Positions 53,785 through 61,431 of a stretch of DNA of 64,000 bases are shown in pieces. Under the pieces are notes generated by a model that was given only the letters and a program-made list of their open reading frames with translations, was not told where the DNA came from and ran no database searches. This stretch comes from Microvirga lotononidis (lineage in GTDB: Bacteria > Pseudomonadota > Alphaproteobacteria > Rhizobiales > Beijerinckiaceae). Position 1 is the stretch's first letter; each line of letters starts with the position of its first letter. The DNA is taken from assembly GCF_034627025.1 (NCBI RefSeq), contig NZ_CP141049.1, positions 496,001 through 560,000 on the forward strand. Reading direction: 5' to 3'. The translations under genes and the position numbers were made by a program.

Positions 53785-53998
53785 TAAACGCATAACGCAT
53801 CCCCACGCCGAAACCATTCGCTTATAAGGTGCTGAACGCCTGAATATCAAAGACGAAAGCCCGTGATTTCCTCCTTCATGTCGGATGTCTGCTTCAGCCG
53901 AGTCCGCTGACGTACATGTACTGTCTCGGATCTGCCAAAACGCGACATTTAGGCTCGCGTGGCCATCTTTCAGGTCATGGCTTTCCTGCAATGGCTGT

Positions 53999-55168
53999 TC
54001 AAGCGCCAATGATGTGCCCGACAGGCTTCAACGGCTCGACACGGTCCGCCACAATCTTCATCATAGCCAGTAGCGGCACTGCCAGCAGTGCGCCGGGGAT
54101 GCCCCAGAGCGTGTGCCAGAAGAATAGTGAGATAATCACTAGCACCGGATTGAGCGTGAACCGCTTGGCCAGCAGCATGGGCGTGATCGTTTCGCCTTCT
54201 GCGACGTGGATGAGAAGATAGATTCCGGCGGGGATCAGTGCGTACCAAGGCCAGCCGAAACTCAGAACACCCGCGATGAAGAAAATTACGAGGCCGGCCA
54301 TCGGACCGAGGATCGGGATATAATTCAGCAGGAACGCGGTAGCGCCCCACAGAAGTGGCGTGCCGAGCCCACAGGCCCACATGGCTAGCCCTGTGGCCAC
54401 TCCGACAACGGCATTCATCATCGTGATCGTCAGAAGATAGCCCGTGATGTTCTCCTGGATTTCGGTCGCGATCTCGACTGCCTGCCGCTTATCGGAAAAA
54501 CGTGGCAAGACCTCGACAAAGCCACGTAACAGGCGATCCCCTGAGGCTAGCAGAAAGAAGAGCATGATCATGGTGGTGAAAAAGCGGGACAGCATCGTCG
54601 CCGTACCGCTGGCCAACGATCCCCCGAGACCTGAAGCCTGCTTGACCGTGACGGTCTGAGCGCCTCCATCCTGACTGGCCGCACTGGTGACGTTCTCCAG
54701 TTCATTCAAGCCTTGTTGGAGGAAGTCGAGCGGCTGGCGCAGCACCGCCAGTTTCTCCTTGAGAAGCGGCAGGCTCTCGGGAGCGCGCTGGATCCAGCCG
54801 GAAGCTGGCAGCGAGACCGCAAAGCCAACGGATGCAATGGCACCGAACACAACGAGGATCAGGAGCAGGGCTGACAGCGCCTGGGGCACGTGCAGCCGCT
54901 CGTGCAGCAGACGCATCGCAGGCTGAAGCAGAAGCTTCAGCACAACGGCCAGCGCGATTGGCAGGATGATCTCTTTGCCGAAGTACAGTGTATATACCAC
55001 GGCCAATACGCTTAGCACGAGGAGGCCGACCGAGCGGATGCCCTTGGGCACGGCTTCGCCGCTGGCCACAGCCTCCTGCGCTTCGCGGGTTCTTCGTGCC
55101 TCGACCTGCACATTGGCTTGCGACGGAGCGACGGTCTGTTGTTCCCGTGCCACTCTGATTCTCCTCAA
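53999..55168 (-). CDS. AI-2E-family (PerM/UPF0118) membrane permease
   Basis: 389 residues with about eight spans. Characteristic segments are LVLSVLAVVYTLYFGKEIILPIALAVVLKLLLQPAMRLLHERLHVPQALSALLLIL at the start and the conserved TGYLLTITMMNAVVGVATGLAMWACGLGTPLLWGATAFLLNYIPILGPMAGLVIFFIAGVL (the N-Y-I-P-x-x-G-P motif) later, then LFFWHTLWGIPGALLAVPLLAMMKIVADRV. The family exports small molecules or acts as antiporter; AI-2 itself is proven for only a few members. Confidence 0.9.
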   Translation of the reverse strand: MRRIRVAREQQTVAPSQANVQVEARRTREAQEAVASGEAVPKGIRSVGLLVLSVLAVVYTLYFGKEIILPIALAVVLKLLLQPAMRLLHERLHVPQALSALLLILVVFGAIASVGFAVSLPASGWIQRAPESLPLLKEKLAVLRQPLDFLQQGLNELENVTSAASQDGGAQTVTVKQASGLGGSLASGTATMLSRFFTTMIMLFFLLASGDRLLRGFVEVLPRFSDKRQAVEIATEIQENITGYLLTITMMNAVVGVATGLAMWACGLGTPLLWGATAFLLNYIPILGPMAGLVIFFIAGVLSFGWPWYALIPAGIYLLIHVAEGETITPMLLAKRFTLNPVLVIISLFFWHTLWGIPGALLAVPLLAMMKIVADRVEPLKPVGHIIGA

Positions 55169-55993
55169 GCGCCAGGACGGCCAACTCCCACCGGAACGGA
55201 AGGTTGCCAGATGTCCGACCGGAGCGGGGCTTCGCTCGGGATCGGGGATTGCTAATGGCTTTCACGGTACTGCCGGGGACGAGCCTAACGCTGAACCGGA
55301 ACGGCGCACCCGGCGGGGCACGATCCGCAGACCCGCCGTGGCCTTGGCGAGCGCGACGTGCCGCAGCGCCGATGCCAAGGTTCACGCCCGACCACGGCGC
55401 AGTGACAACTCTTCCGCCAATGTGGCGGGGCGCTCCTGAACCATTGCAGGTTGGGCCGGTAGACCGAGCATCAACTCGGATGGAGGAGGGCTGGCGGATG
55501 GTGCTGCAACCGAACTGGCCGGGGAGTTCAAACGGCGCGGCACCTAATCCCCCACCCATTCCGAGCATCTCCGCAGACCGGCCGTGCCGTCCAGGCTGCG
55601 GGCGGTGTCATGGCTTGGGAAGGCGGCAGCGGTGACGACCTTTTGAAGATCGTGCTGATGCTCCAGATCAAGGGTCAGTTACCGGGCACGGGCGTCGCCC
55701 TAACTGGGCCTGTGGCGACTCGTTTACCGCACTAGGATCGATGCCACTCCTTCGATACGGACGGAGGGGCTGAGCCTGGAGGTAAGTTTCCCGGGTCACT
55801 GCTGGTCAGGTAGTCCAGAAATCCGACAGCAGGAACGTCGTGCAGGTGGAGATCCTCAGTGTCTATCTGCCACCCTGAGGGCCTATCCGATGAAGGATAG
55901 TAAGAAGAGAGCGAACAAGATGAAGGACGTCTCATTGTCCCACAGAATTTGACGCATTCACCTAGCCGCGCGCGGGTGAATGACTACAGTTCG
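55169..55993. other. 825-bp region with no supported gene
   Basis: Longest gene-poor stretch of the window. Plus-strand frames up to 143 codons and a 41-codon frame (55610-55735, MAWEGGSGDDLLKIVLMLQI...) have no ribosome site. It must hold the promoter of the AI-2E permease gene on its left. No repeats or strong hairpins seen; a degraded gene cannot be ruled out. Confidence 0.35.
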
Positions 55994-56509
55994 TCAACGC
56001 GGAGGCGGATTGTCGTTTTCAGGCTCTGCCTCATCGGCGACAGTGGCACCAGCCTGGGCCTCGCGCTCGATGATCGCCCGTTGCTTGCGCAGGGTGACCG
56101 GCACCTCGACGGATTCGGTTTCGATGCGGCGCCTGATGTGCAGTTCCTCCTTTAGGACGAGCTGCTTCGTGACGATGAGGACCTCCTCAAGTATCGGCAC
56201 GATCGTGACGTCGCCCTCAGTTCGGATTTCCGGCGCCGTCTCGACCACCCGATCGATAGGCACGCGGGTGACCTCAACGTCGTCCCGTTGCACGGATGCG
56301 TGAGCCAACTCCTCGACAGTATCGGTGACCGTTTGCACTCGCACATGCCCGGTCACAACCTGCCGCTTGTCGATAATGGCTCTCTCCGCGACGACAGGGA
56401 TGGCCTCCTCCGCCACGGTTTGAGGATCGCTCCTCAGCGCGTCATCAAGGACAGGTACCTGCTCCTGGTCATCCAAGGGCGCGTTCGGGTCTGGGACGGG
56501 GTTGGCCAT
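55994..56509 (-). CDS. YsnF/AvaK-type DUF2382 stress protein
   Basis: 171 residues from ATG 56509. The DUF2382 domain is seen as IPVVAERAIIDKRQVVTGHVRVQTVTDTVEELAHASVQRDDVEVTRVPIDRVV and the second half LKEELHIRRRIETESVEVPVTLRKQRAIIERE; both halves carry the 'V-x-E-E-x-(L/I)-x-(V/I)-x-(K/R)-R' beta pattern. No membrane span. Family members are induced by stress. It lies behind an EcfG-type promoter and is divergent from the PepSY-like gene, which has its own near-consensus one. Confidence 0.8.
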   Translation of the reverse strand: MANPVPDPNAPLDDQEQVPVLDDALRSDPQTVAEEAIPVVAERAIIDKRQVVTGHVRVQTVTDTVEELAHASVQRDDVEVTRVPIDRVVETAPEIRTEGDVTIVPILEEVLIVTKQLVLKEELHIRRRIETESVEVPVTLRKQRAIIEREAQAGATVADEAEPENDNPPPR

Positions 56510-56535
56510 CGATCCTCTTACAGTATGCGACAACC

Positions 56536-56560
56536 AACGGGTGCTGGGAAGGCGAGTTCC
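56536..56560 (-). promoter_or_regulatory. EcfG-type promoter for the DUF2382 gene
   Basis: On the minus strand GGAAC (56560-56556), 16-base spacer, CGTT (56539-56536). This is the exact alphaproteobacterial general-stress consensus. It lies about 30 bases before the start codon. Confidence 0.75.
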
Positions 56561-56605
56561 CCGCTCCTCGGCAGGAATAGTCCACTGCTCACAAGCCTGA
56601 CATTC

Positions 56606-56630
56606 GGAACCGCCACCGTGGTCGCACATT
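56606..56630 (+). promoter_or_regulatory. Near-consensus EcfG-type promoter for the PepSY-like gene
   Basis: GGAAC (56606-56610), 16 bases, CATT (56627-56630); the -10 differs from CGTT in one base. It lies 36 bases before the TTG start at 56666. Confidence 0.5.
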
Positions 56631-56665
56631 GAGCCCCTACCTGTTTGAAAAAGAGGAGACGCACC

Positions 56666-57004
56666 TTGAGACGCCTCGGCATTGCAACTCTGGCCGTCCT
56701 GTCGACCCTGACCACGGCGGCGATGGCCCAAACCTCAACGACCCAGCCGACGAACAACAGTGGCTCGTCAAATCCTGCCGTCACCCACAAGCCCGCCGAC
56801 AGTCCGCAGACCACCGGCGCGGTCGAGCCGGGCGCCAACAGCTTCACCGAGGCGCAGGCGCGCTCCCGCCTGGAGGCACAGGGCTTCAGCAACGTCACTG
56901 AACTGCGCAAGGATGATCAGGGCATCTGGCGCGGCAAGGCCCAGCGCGACGGCAAGTCCGTCAGCGTGGCCATCGACTACAAGGGCACCGTCCAGACCCA
57001 GTAA
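56666..57004 (+). CDS. Secreted PepSY-like protein
   Basis: 112 residues from TTG 56666 (GAGGAG seven bases upstream). Signal peptide MRRLGIATLAVLSTLTTAAMAQ, a Thr/Ser/Pro-rich spacer, then a PepSY-like domain FTEAQARSRLEAQGFSNVTELRKDDQGIWRGKAQRDGKSVSVAIDYKGTV. PepSY domains are peptidase-inhibitory or sensory modules in the periplasm. The frame stays open to another TTG at 56645, with a poorer site. It begins a plus-strand row with the DUF2382 and YidB genes. Confidence 0.78.
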   Translation: MRRLGIATLAVLSTLTTAAMAQTSTTQPTNNSGSSNPAVTHKPADSPQTTGAVEPGANSFTEAQARSRLEAQGFSNVTELRKDDQGIWRGKAQRDGKSVSVAIDYKGTVQTQ

Positions 57005-57086
57005 GCCCGCTTTCCATCACGCCTTCCGCACAACACACAGGGTGGGCCGCGCAGCCGCACCCATTTCCCGAGAAAGTGGAACAGAC

Positions 57087-58142
57087 ATGACTAACAAGAC
57101 CCTCACATCGTTCTTTGACAGCTACGAGGATGCTTCGGAGGCCGTCCGCCGCCTGGAGGCCGCCGGCGTTCCCCGCAGCAACATCAGCCTGATCGCCAAC
57201 AACGAGGGTGACCGCTACTCGTCGCATGCCAGCCGCACCTTCGACGGCACGAACCATCATGATGACGATGTGAGCGACGGCGCCGGCACGGGCGCTGCGG
57301 TCGGCACGCTCGCCGGCGGCGGCGCCGGCCTGCTTGCCGGTCTCGGCATGCTCGCCATCCCGGGGCTCGGTCCTGTGGTGGCGGCGGGATGGCTGGTGTC
57401 CACGCTGGTTGGTGCCGGAGCCGGCGCGGCCATCGGCGGACTGACGGGTGCGCTCGTTGACGCCGGCGTGGACGAGAATGACGCCCATGCCTATGCCGAA
57501 GGCGTCCGCCGTGGTGGTGCCCTGGTGACGGTGCGTGCCTCCGACGCCGAGGTCGACCGGATTGTCGACATCCTCGACGATGAAGGTACGGTCGACTTCG
57601 ACGAGCGCGAGACCACCTGGCGCTCCGAGGGCTGGGCGGGAGCCAACGCCGCAACGGCGGGCACAACCTCCCCTTCGGCCACCACTGGGCTGACGGACCG
57701 TGCCTCATCCCCCTCTCGTGGTACGGACGAGGTGATCCCGGTCGCCGAGGAGGAACTGCATGTTGGCAAGCGCGAGGTCAACCGCGGGCGCGTGCGCCTG
57801 CACTCGCGCGTGATCGAGCAGCCCGTCCAGGAGCAGGTCACCCTGCGCGAGGAGCGCGTCGACGTGGAGCGCCGTCCGGTCTCGGGGGCAACACAGGCTG
57901 GTGCCATCGCCGGCGATCCCTTCCAGGAACGCACCATCGAGGTGGAGGAGCGCGGCGAGGAGGCAGTGGTCTCCAAGGAAGCCCGCGTGGTCGAGGAAGT
58001 GGTTGTGCGCAAGGAAGCCGACCAGCGCACCGAGACTGTTTCGGACACGGTGCGCAAGACCGAGGTCGACGTCGAGGACGAGCGGGGTAACACCGTCTCG
58101 CGGACGGGCACCATGGGCAACCCAAGCGGCCGCACCCGCTGA
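57087..58142 (+). CDS. YsnF/AvaK DUF2382 protein with general-stress N-terminus
   Basis: 351 residues from ATG 57087. N-terminal GSP17M-like segment: LTSFFDSYEDASEAVRRLEAAGVPRSNISLIANNEGDRY, followed by a Gly/Ala-rich hydrophobic stretch (GAAVGTLAGGGAGLLAGLGMLAIPGLGPVVAAGWLVSTLVGAGAGAAIGGLTGAL), then GVDENDAHAYAEGVRRGGALVTVRA; C-terminal DUF2382 with EEELHVGKREVNRGRVRLHSRVIEQPVQEQVTLREERVDVERRPV. The domain order is the usual one for rhizobial stress proteins. 82 bases after the PepSY-like gene. Ends at a hairpin. Confidence 0.85.
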   Translation: MTNKTLTSFFDSYEDASEAVRRLEAAGVPRSNISLIANNEGDRYSSHASRTFDGTNHHDDDVSDGAGTGAAVGTLAGGGAGLLAGLGMLAIPGLGPVVAAGWLVSTLVGAGAGAAIGGLTGALVDAGVDENDAHAYAEGVRRGGALVTVRASDAEVDRIVDILDDEGTVDFDERETTWRSEGWAGANAATAGTTSPSATTGLTDRASSPSRGTDEVIPVAEEELHVGKREVNRGRVRLHSRVIEQPVQEQVTLREERVDVERRPVSGATQAGAIAGDPFQERTIEVEERGEEAVVSKEARVVEEVVVRKEADQRTETVSDTVRKTEVDVEDERGNTVSRTGTMGNPSGRTR

Positions 58143-58150
58143 TGGTCATG

Positions 58151-58177
58151 GGAAGCCCGGCTCAGCCGGGCTTCCCA
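58151..58177 (+). terminator. Perfect 13-bp hairpin after the DUF2382 gene
   Basis: GGGAAGCCCGGCT-c-AGCCGGGCTTCCC, starting nine bases past the stop codon. There is no U tract, so it may work as an RNA stabiliser or attenuator rather than a terminator. Confidence 0.6.
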
Positions 58178-58245
58178 ACTCATACGGGACTTCCGCCTGG
58201 GAAATCACATTGGGCTGTGCCACGGCCGAAAAACAGGAGATTGCG

Positions 58246-58761
58246 ATGGGATTGCTGGACTCGATCCTCGGTAACATGATGGGTGCCGGAGGCGCCTCAA
58301 TGCAGGGCCGCGGCGGAGCGACGTCGCCGATCGTGAAGGCGCTGATGATGCTTCTGGCCGCCAAGGCCTTCCAGCACTACCGCTCCGGTTCTCAGGGTGG
58401 ATCCATGGGCGGAGGGCTCGGGGACATCCTGGGTGGCCTCGGGGGCTTGCTGGGTGGGCTGCTCGGCGGCGCCAATGCTGGAGGGGGCGCCTTGGGTGGG
58501 TTGTTCGACCAGTTCCGTCAGAACGGCTACGGCGACCACGTCGACTCCTGGGTGAGCCCGGGCCAGAACCGACGGATTGCACCGGATGAACTCTCGCAGG
58601 CGCTCGGGCCGGGCACGCTCGACGAGCTGGAGCAGCAGACCGGATTGCCGCGCCAGCAACTCCTGTCCGAACTCTCGCAGGAACTGCCCGACGCGGTCGA
58701 CCAGTTCACCCCGGACGGCCGCCTGCCGACGGAGCAGGAGGTCTCCGGCCGCTGGGTCTGA
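58246..58761 (+). CDS. yidB: YidB-family protein
   Basis: 171 residues, MGLLDSILGNMMGAGGASMQ at the start, a Gly/Leu-rich hydrophobic middle (GGGLGDILGGLGGLLGGLLGG), and the conserved YidB end: FRQNGYGDHVDSWVSPGQNRRIAPDELSQALGPGTLDELEQQTGLPRQQLLSELSQELPDAVDQFTPDGRLPTEQE. Function unknown; widely found with stress genes. CAGGAG lies eight bases before the ATG. Confidence 0.9.
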   Translation: MGLLDSILGNMMGAGGASMQGRGGATSPIVKALMMLLAAKAFQHYRSGSQGGSMGGGLGDILGGLGGLLGGLLGGANAGGGALGGLFDQFRQNGYGDHVDSWVSPGQNRRIAPDELSQALGPGTLDELEQQTGLPRQQLLSELSQELPDAVDQFTPDGRLPTEQEVSGRWV

Positions 58762-58809
58762 GTGGCCTGCTCACCGCAAGGACTGAAGTATCCCACGCTT
58801 GCAGCGGGA

Positions 58810-58834
58810 GGAACGTGCGCGTGGGGACAACGTT
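58810..58834 (+). promoter_or_regulatory. EcfG-type promoter for the 58866 gene
   Basis: GGAAC (58810-58814), 16-base spacer, CGTT (58831-58834): exact consensus, with the start codon 32 bases further on. Confidence 0.78.
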
Positions 58835-58865
58835 GATCCGTAGCCCCTGTGGCCGAGAGAGGACC

Positions 58866-59162
58866 ATGATGCTCAACAGGCTCTACGCTTCGACGATCGT
58901 GACACTCGCTGCGGTGAACGAGGCCCTTGCCCAGGCCACGCCGCCCGCCACGTCCGGCTCGCCCGCGGCACCCGCAACAACCGGTGGCGGTGGTCCCTCC
59001 TGGCTGTGGCTCATCATCGGCTTGGTGATTGTTGCCGGCCTTGTCTGGTACTTCATGCGCGGGCGGTCACGGACCACCACGGCAGGCACGACCCGGCCCT
59101 CGGCCACCTCCGGGACGACCACGGGCCGCACCAACGTGTACGACAACGACAGAGGCAAGTAA
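58866..59162 (+). CDS. Small secreted/membrane protein under EcfG-type control
   Basis: 98 residues. Signal-like MMLNRLYASTIVTLAAVNEA through LAQA, a Pro/Ala/Thr/Gly-rich spacer, one span (WLWLIIGLVIVAGLVWYFM) and a Thr/Arg/Ser-rich tail. GAGAGG lies just upstream of the tandem ATGs. Unknown; probable inner-membrane stress protein. Confidence 0.65.
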   Translation: MMLNRLYASTIVTLAAVNEALAQATPPATSGSPAAPATTGGGGPSWLWLIIGLVIVAGLVWYFMRGRSRTTTAGTTRPSATSGTTTGRTNVYDNDRGK

Positions 59163-59176
59163 GCGGCACCCTGGCC

Positions 59177-59481
59177 TCACCTCGCCTCCTCCACTACTAC
59201 AGCCGAGGACGTGAGATTGGAATGATGGTTTCCGGAGGGCCATGTCTCGTGATCCAGCGCTGCGGCGAGGATGCGGTTCCGTTCGCTGGAGACCCGGTAT
59301 CCGTTGCTTGCCTGTCGAAGCATAGCAGCGACCAAGGGTTGGCCCTGCCGCTCCAGCTCGGCGGCGAACGATGCCAGTTCGGATGCGAGGATCTCCTCCT
59401 GGCGGGCGAAGTCCTCCAAGGCTCGCTTGGAGGACGGACGATCCGGCTCCGTGTCGGCCGAATTCTCTATCTCGAGCCTCC
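59177..59481 (-). pseudogene. Frame without start, probably 3' part of the 59467-59622 gene
   Basis: About 100 codons reading LEIENSADTEPDRPSSKRAL, EDFARQEEILASELASFAAELERQGQPLVAAMLRQASNGYRVSSERNRILAAAL. It is helical and looks coding, but no start codon with ribosome site exists; it overlaps the end of the membrane-protein frame at 59467 in a different frame. A one-base shift near 59470-59485 would fuse the two into one membrane-anchored protein. Confidence 0.45.
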
Positions 59482-59622
59482 CGGGGCAAATTGGGCAATG
59501 GTGACCTGGGGCGCCCATAGCGGGTGCAGCAGCGGCCAGGCGACGATGGCGCCAATGAAGGCGAAGGAGACGACGATGAGAGCGGTGCAGCCGTAACGCG
59601 CCAACCAATCCTTAGGGGCCAT
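59467..59622 (-). CDS. 51-residue single-span membrane protein
   Basis: MAPKDWLARYGCTALIVVSF continuing AFIGAIVAWPLLHPLWAP. One transmembrane helix after a short basic start. TGGAGGG lies about eight bases upstream. Probably the N-terminus of a longer protein broken by a frameshift (see 59177-59481). Confidence 0.5.
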   Translation of the reverse strand: MAPKDWLARYGCTALIVVSFAFIGAIVAWPLLHPLWAPQVTIAQFAPGGSR

Positions 59623-60027
59623 CATAAACCCTCCAAGCCCAGCATCACGCACGATAGGCAACGAACGGATCGAAATCCAGTTTCCAGCGGATCAGGGCCC
59701 GGACCTCAAGGGCTTGAGGCAGCATCCCCTGGCTTGCCGAGGGCCGGTCATCTCCCCACCAAAAGCACCTGACCTTATCGCGCCTCGGATCCATGTCGGA
59801 ATGTGACTTTCCTGCCGACCCGGTAGCCATGTCAGGGCATGACTATGAAGCAGCGTCGAATGCTGACCCATGCGCCGACTGCTATTAAATGGATAGCATT
59901 GCTAGTGAATTCATCGCACCGGCAGGGTCGTCGGCGGCGCCGATCATAACCCCACCGAATTTTCATTTTATGTCGGTAAGCCAAGGCGTTGCGCTTCTCT
60001 CGCGAGGGGTCAACCTTCGGTGCCGCT
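59623..60027. other. Spacer with no firm gene
   Basis: A minus-strand frame of 61 codons (59645-59830, ending KLDFDPFVAYRA) is possible but has no ribosome site. The promoter of the 59622 gene should lie here; a GGAAA-N17-CGTT sequence overlaps that frame but is one base off the EcfG consensus. Confidence 0.35.
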
Positions 60028-60255
60028 TCACACTTCATCGAAATCATCGGGCGCGAGATCGAGGCGGCTCAGAGCGCGGACCATGAACATGCCGTCGCCG
60101 GCATTCGGATCGACCAGACTTCCGTCGGCATCCGGCCAGCCGATCCGGTCGAGGAGAACGTCGACCACAGGCTCCGCCGTGTAAAGGGCCGTGGCGGCAT
60201 GAAGAGCTTCGATAGCAGCCGATAGGTCGCCTGCTGCATCAAACAGATCGAGCAT
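60028..60255 (-). pseudogene. N-terminal fragment of a class I methyltransferase
   Basis: 75 residues, LDLFDAAGDLSAAIEALHAATALYTAEPVVDVLLDRIGWPDADGSLVDPNAGDGMFMVRAL. LVDPNAGDGMF matches the SAM-binding motif I (DPxAGxGxF) of N6-adenine DNA methylases, in the place expected after an N-terminal helical lead. The catalytic NPPY region is missing: the frame stops 20 residues later. A remnant of a phage-type methylase gene, or a small orphan. The upstream ribosome site is poor. Confidence 0.5.
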
Positions 60256-60433
60256 GTTGGGGGATTGCCTTGGAATCGAGCCGTGGTATGAGGCTGCAAG
60301 CCTGATCGAGGCACTTCCAGGGGTTTTACCTGGACCTGTACTTCTTGGATCAGATGATTGATCCAGTGTTGAGTATCACCTTCCGATTTCCAAGCATTTG
60401 GGTCCGGTTTTTAGACCCGACAGAATTGAAGTG

Positions 60434-60901
60434 ATGAAAAAATCAACATCTCATTTTATTTTCGAAGTGAAACGGTCCCGTCTACCCTCCCAGAAAGCTT
60501 CAACGTTCCAGCGATTCATTCTTGACCCTAAACCGACAGAAGCTGCTCCAAGGCATGAGCCACGGGTTACCGGCGGGAACTCTAGTGCTGTTTCAGAAGG
60601 TGCTTTGCCAGAGCGGCGCGTGTTGCCGAGTCTCGTCGAGAATGTCGTCCCGCAGGAGCTTATCGCTCCACGCCCTAGGAAGCGGCGGGTCATAAAACCG
60701 AAGCGGATGGTTGAGCCTGAGGCCGCTACAGAGAGCCGGCCTGAAGTGGTGAGTGAGCCGATCGCGATCGACGAGACCGTAGCGGTCCGAGCGGCGCCTA
60801 TTCTTGCCTCTTCAAAGCGGCAAAGAGCAATCCTGAAAGCGGTTGCGGATCTGCCCAGAGCTCAGAAATGGAAGCGCAGGCTTCCTCGGGCAGCATGGTG
60901 A
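60434..60901 (+). CDS. Basic hypothetical protein
   Basis: 155 residues from ATG 60434: MKKSTSHFIFEVKRSRLPSQ, then a Pro/Glu/Arg-rich middle (RPRKRRVIKPKRMVEPEA) and RQRAILKAVADLPRAQKWKRRLPRAAW at the end. No signal or membrane part. The short N-terminal VEVKRSR-type start followed by a disordered basic region is familiar from rhizobial plasmids; unknown role, possibly nucleic-acid binding. Confidence 0.6.
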   Translation: MKKSTSHFIFEVKRSRLPSQKASTFQRFILDPKPTEAAPRHEPRVTGGNSSAVSEGALPERRVLPSLVENVVPQELIAPRPRKRRVIKPKRMVEPEAATESRPEVVSEPIAIDETVAVRAAPILASSKRQRAILKAVADLPRAQKWKRRLPRAAW

Positions 60902-60957
60902 GTTCGTACGACTTTTTTGCTATTGCCCGGCGTCGACTGGGAGTTAGCTTACTGAGC

Positions 60958-61107
60958 ACAAAAAAGGCCGCTCTAAAGCGACCCGAAGTTTAAGGAGGAA
61001 ACGCCCAGGAAGGGCGGCAACACTGCGACGCCAATCGCCGTGCTGCAATGCAAAAGATAGCCCGAACTATGGGCAAGATCAATCGGGCAGCGTCGCTGCC
61101 CTTTTTT
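60958..61107 (+). ncRNA. Possible small RNA ending in an intrinsic terminator
   Basis: No protein is encoded here, yet the stretch ends in a strong plus-strand terminator. It starts with aaaaaaggccgctc, has the block TTTAAGGAGGAAACGCCC with an adjacent small stem (CGCCC-aggaa-GGGCG), and then the terminator. An exposed GGAGGAAA next to a small hairpin recurs upstream of small RNAs in Rhizobiales as I remember it; I cannot match a named family. The 5' end is a guess. Confidence 0.4.
61085..61107 (+). terminator. Intrinsic terminator
   Basis: GGGCAGC-gtc-GCTGCCC followed by six T on the plus strand. It is 180 bases after the stop of the 60434 gene, so it ends either that transcript or a separate small RNA. 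Confidence 0.85.
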
Positions 61108-61431
61108 ATGTCACGCGATTGCGCTTCCGATCACTGCCACCCAAAATCACCGCGCAGCATTTCGGATCAGGCAGGACAACTCACAGAAGATAGCGCATCG
61201 GGGGGAGCGTTAAAGTGCGCTTTCTGCCGAAAAGCCATGCAATCTGCACACACTATCTGAGCGCTGGATCTTTACTTTTAGCCTTGTTCTCGCGGGAGAA
61301 AGATTCTTTCATTGGAAAGTGTCGTGCTGATTTGGAGGAACAGCTGCGCACCAGCAGCGGTAATATTTCGAAATTCGAAATATTCCTTTCCACGGACGCT
61401 GGCACATGTCATCGGGAACAATGAGGGAATT

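Noticed and set aside
55204..55635. 143-residue plus-strand protein
   Set aside because: Pro/Arg-rich, no ribosome site, no recognisable motif.
59680..59720. EcfG promoter for the 59622 gene
   Set aside because: GGAAA instead of GGAAC and the spacer to the matching CGTT is 17; too weak to call.
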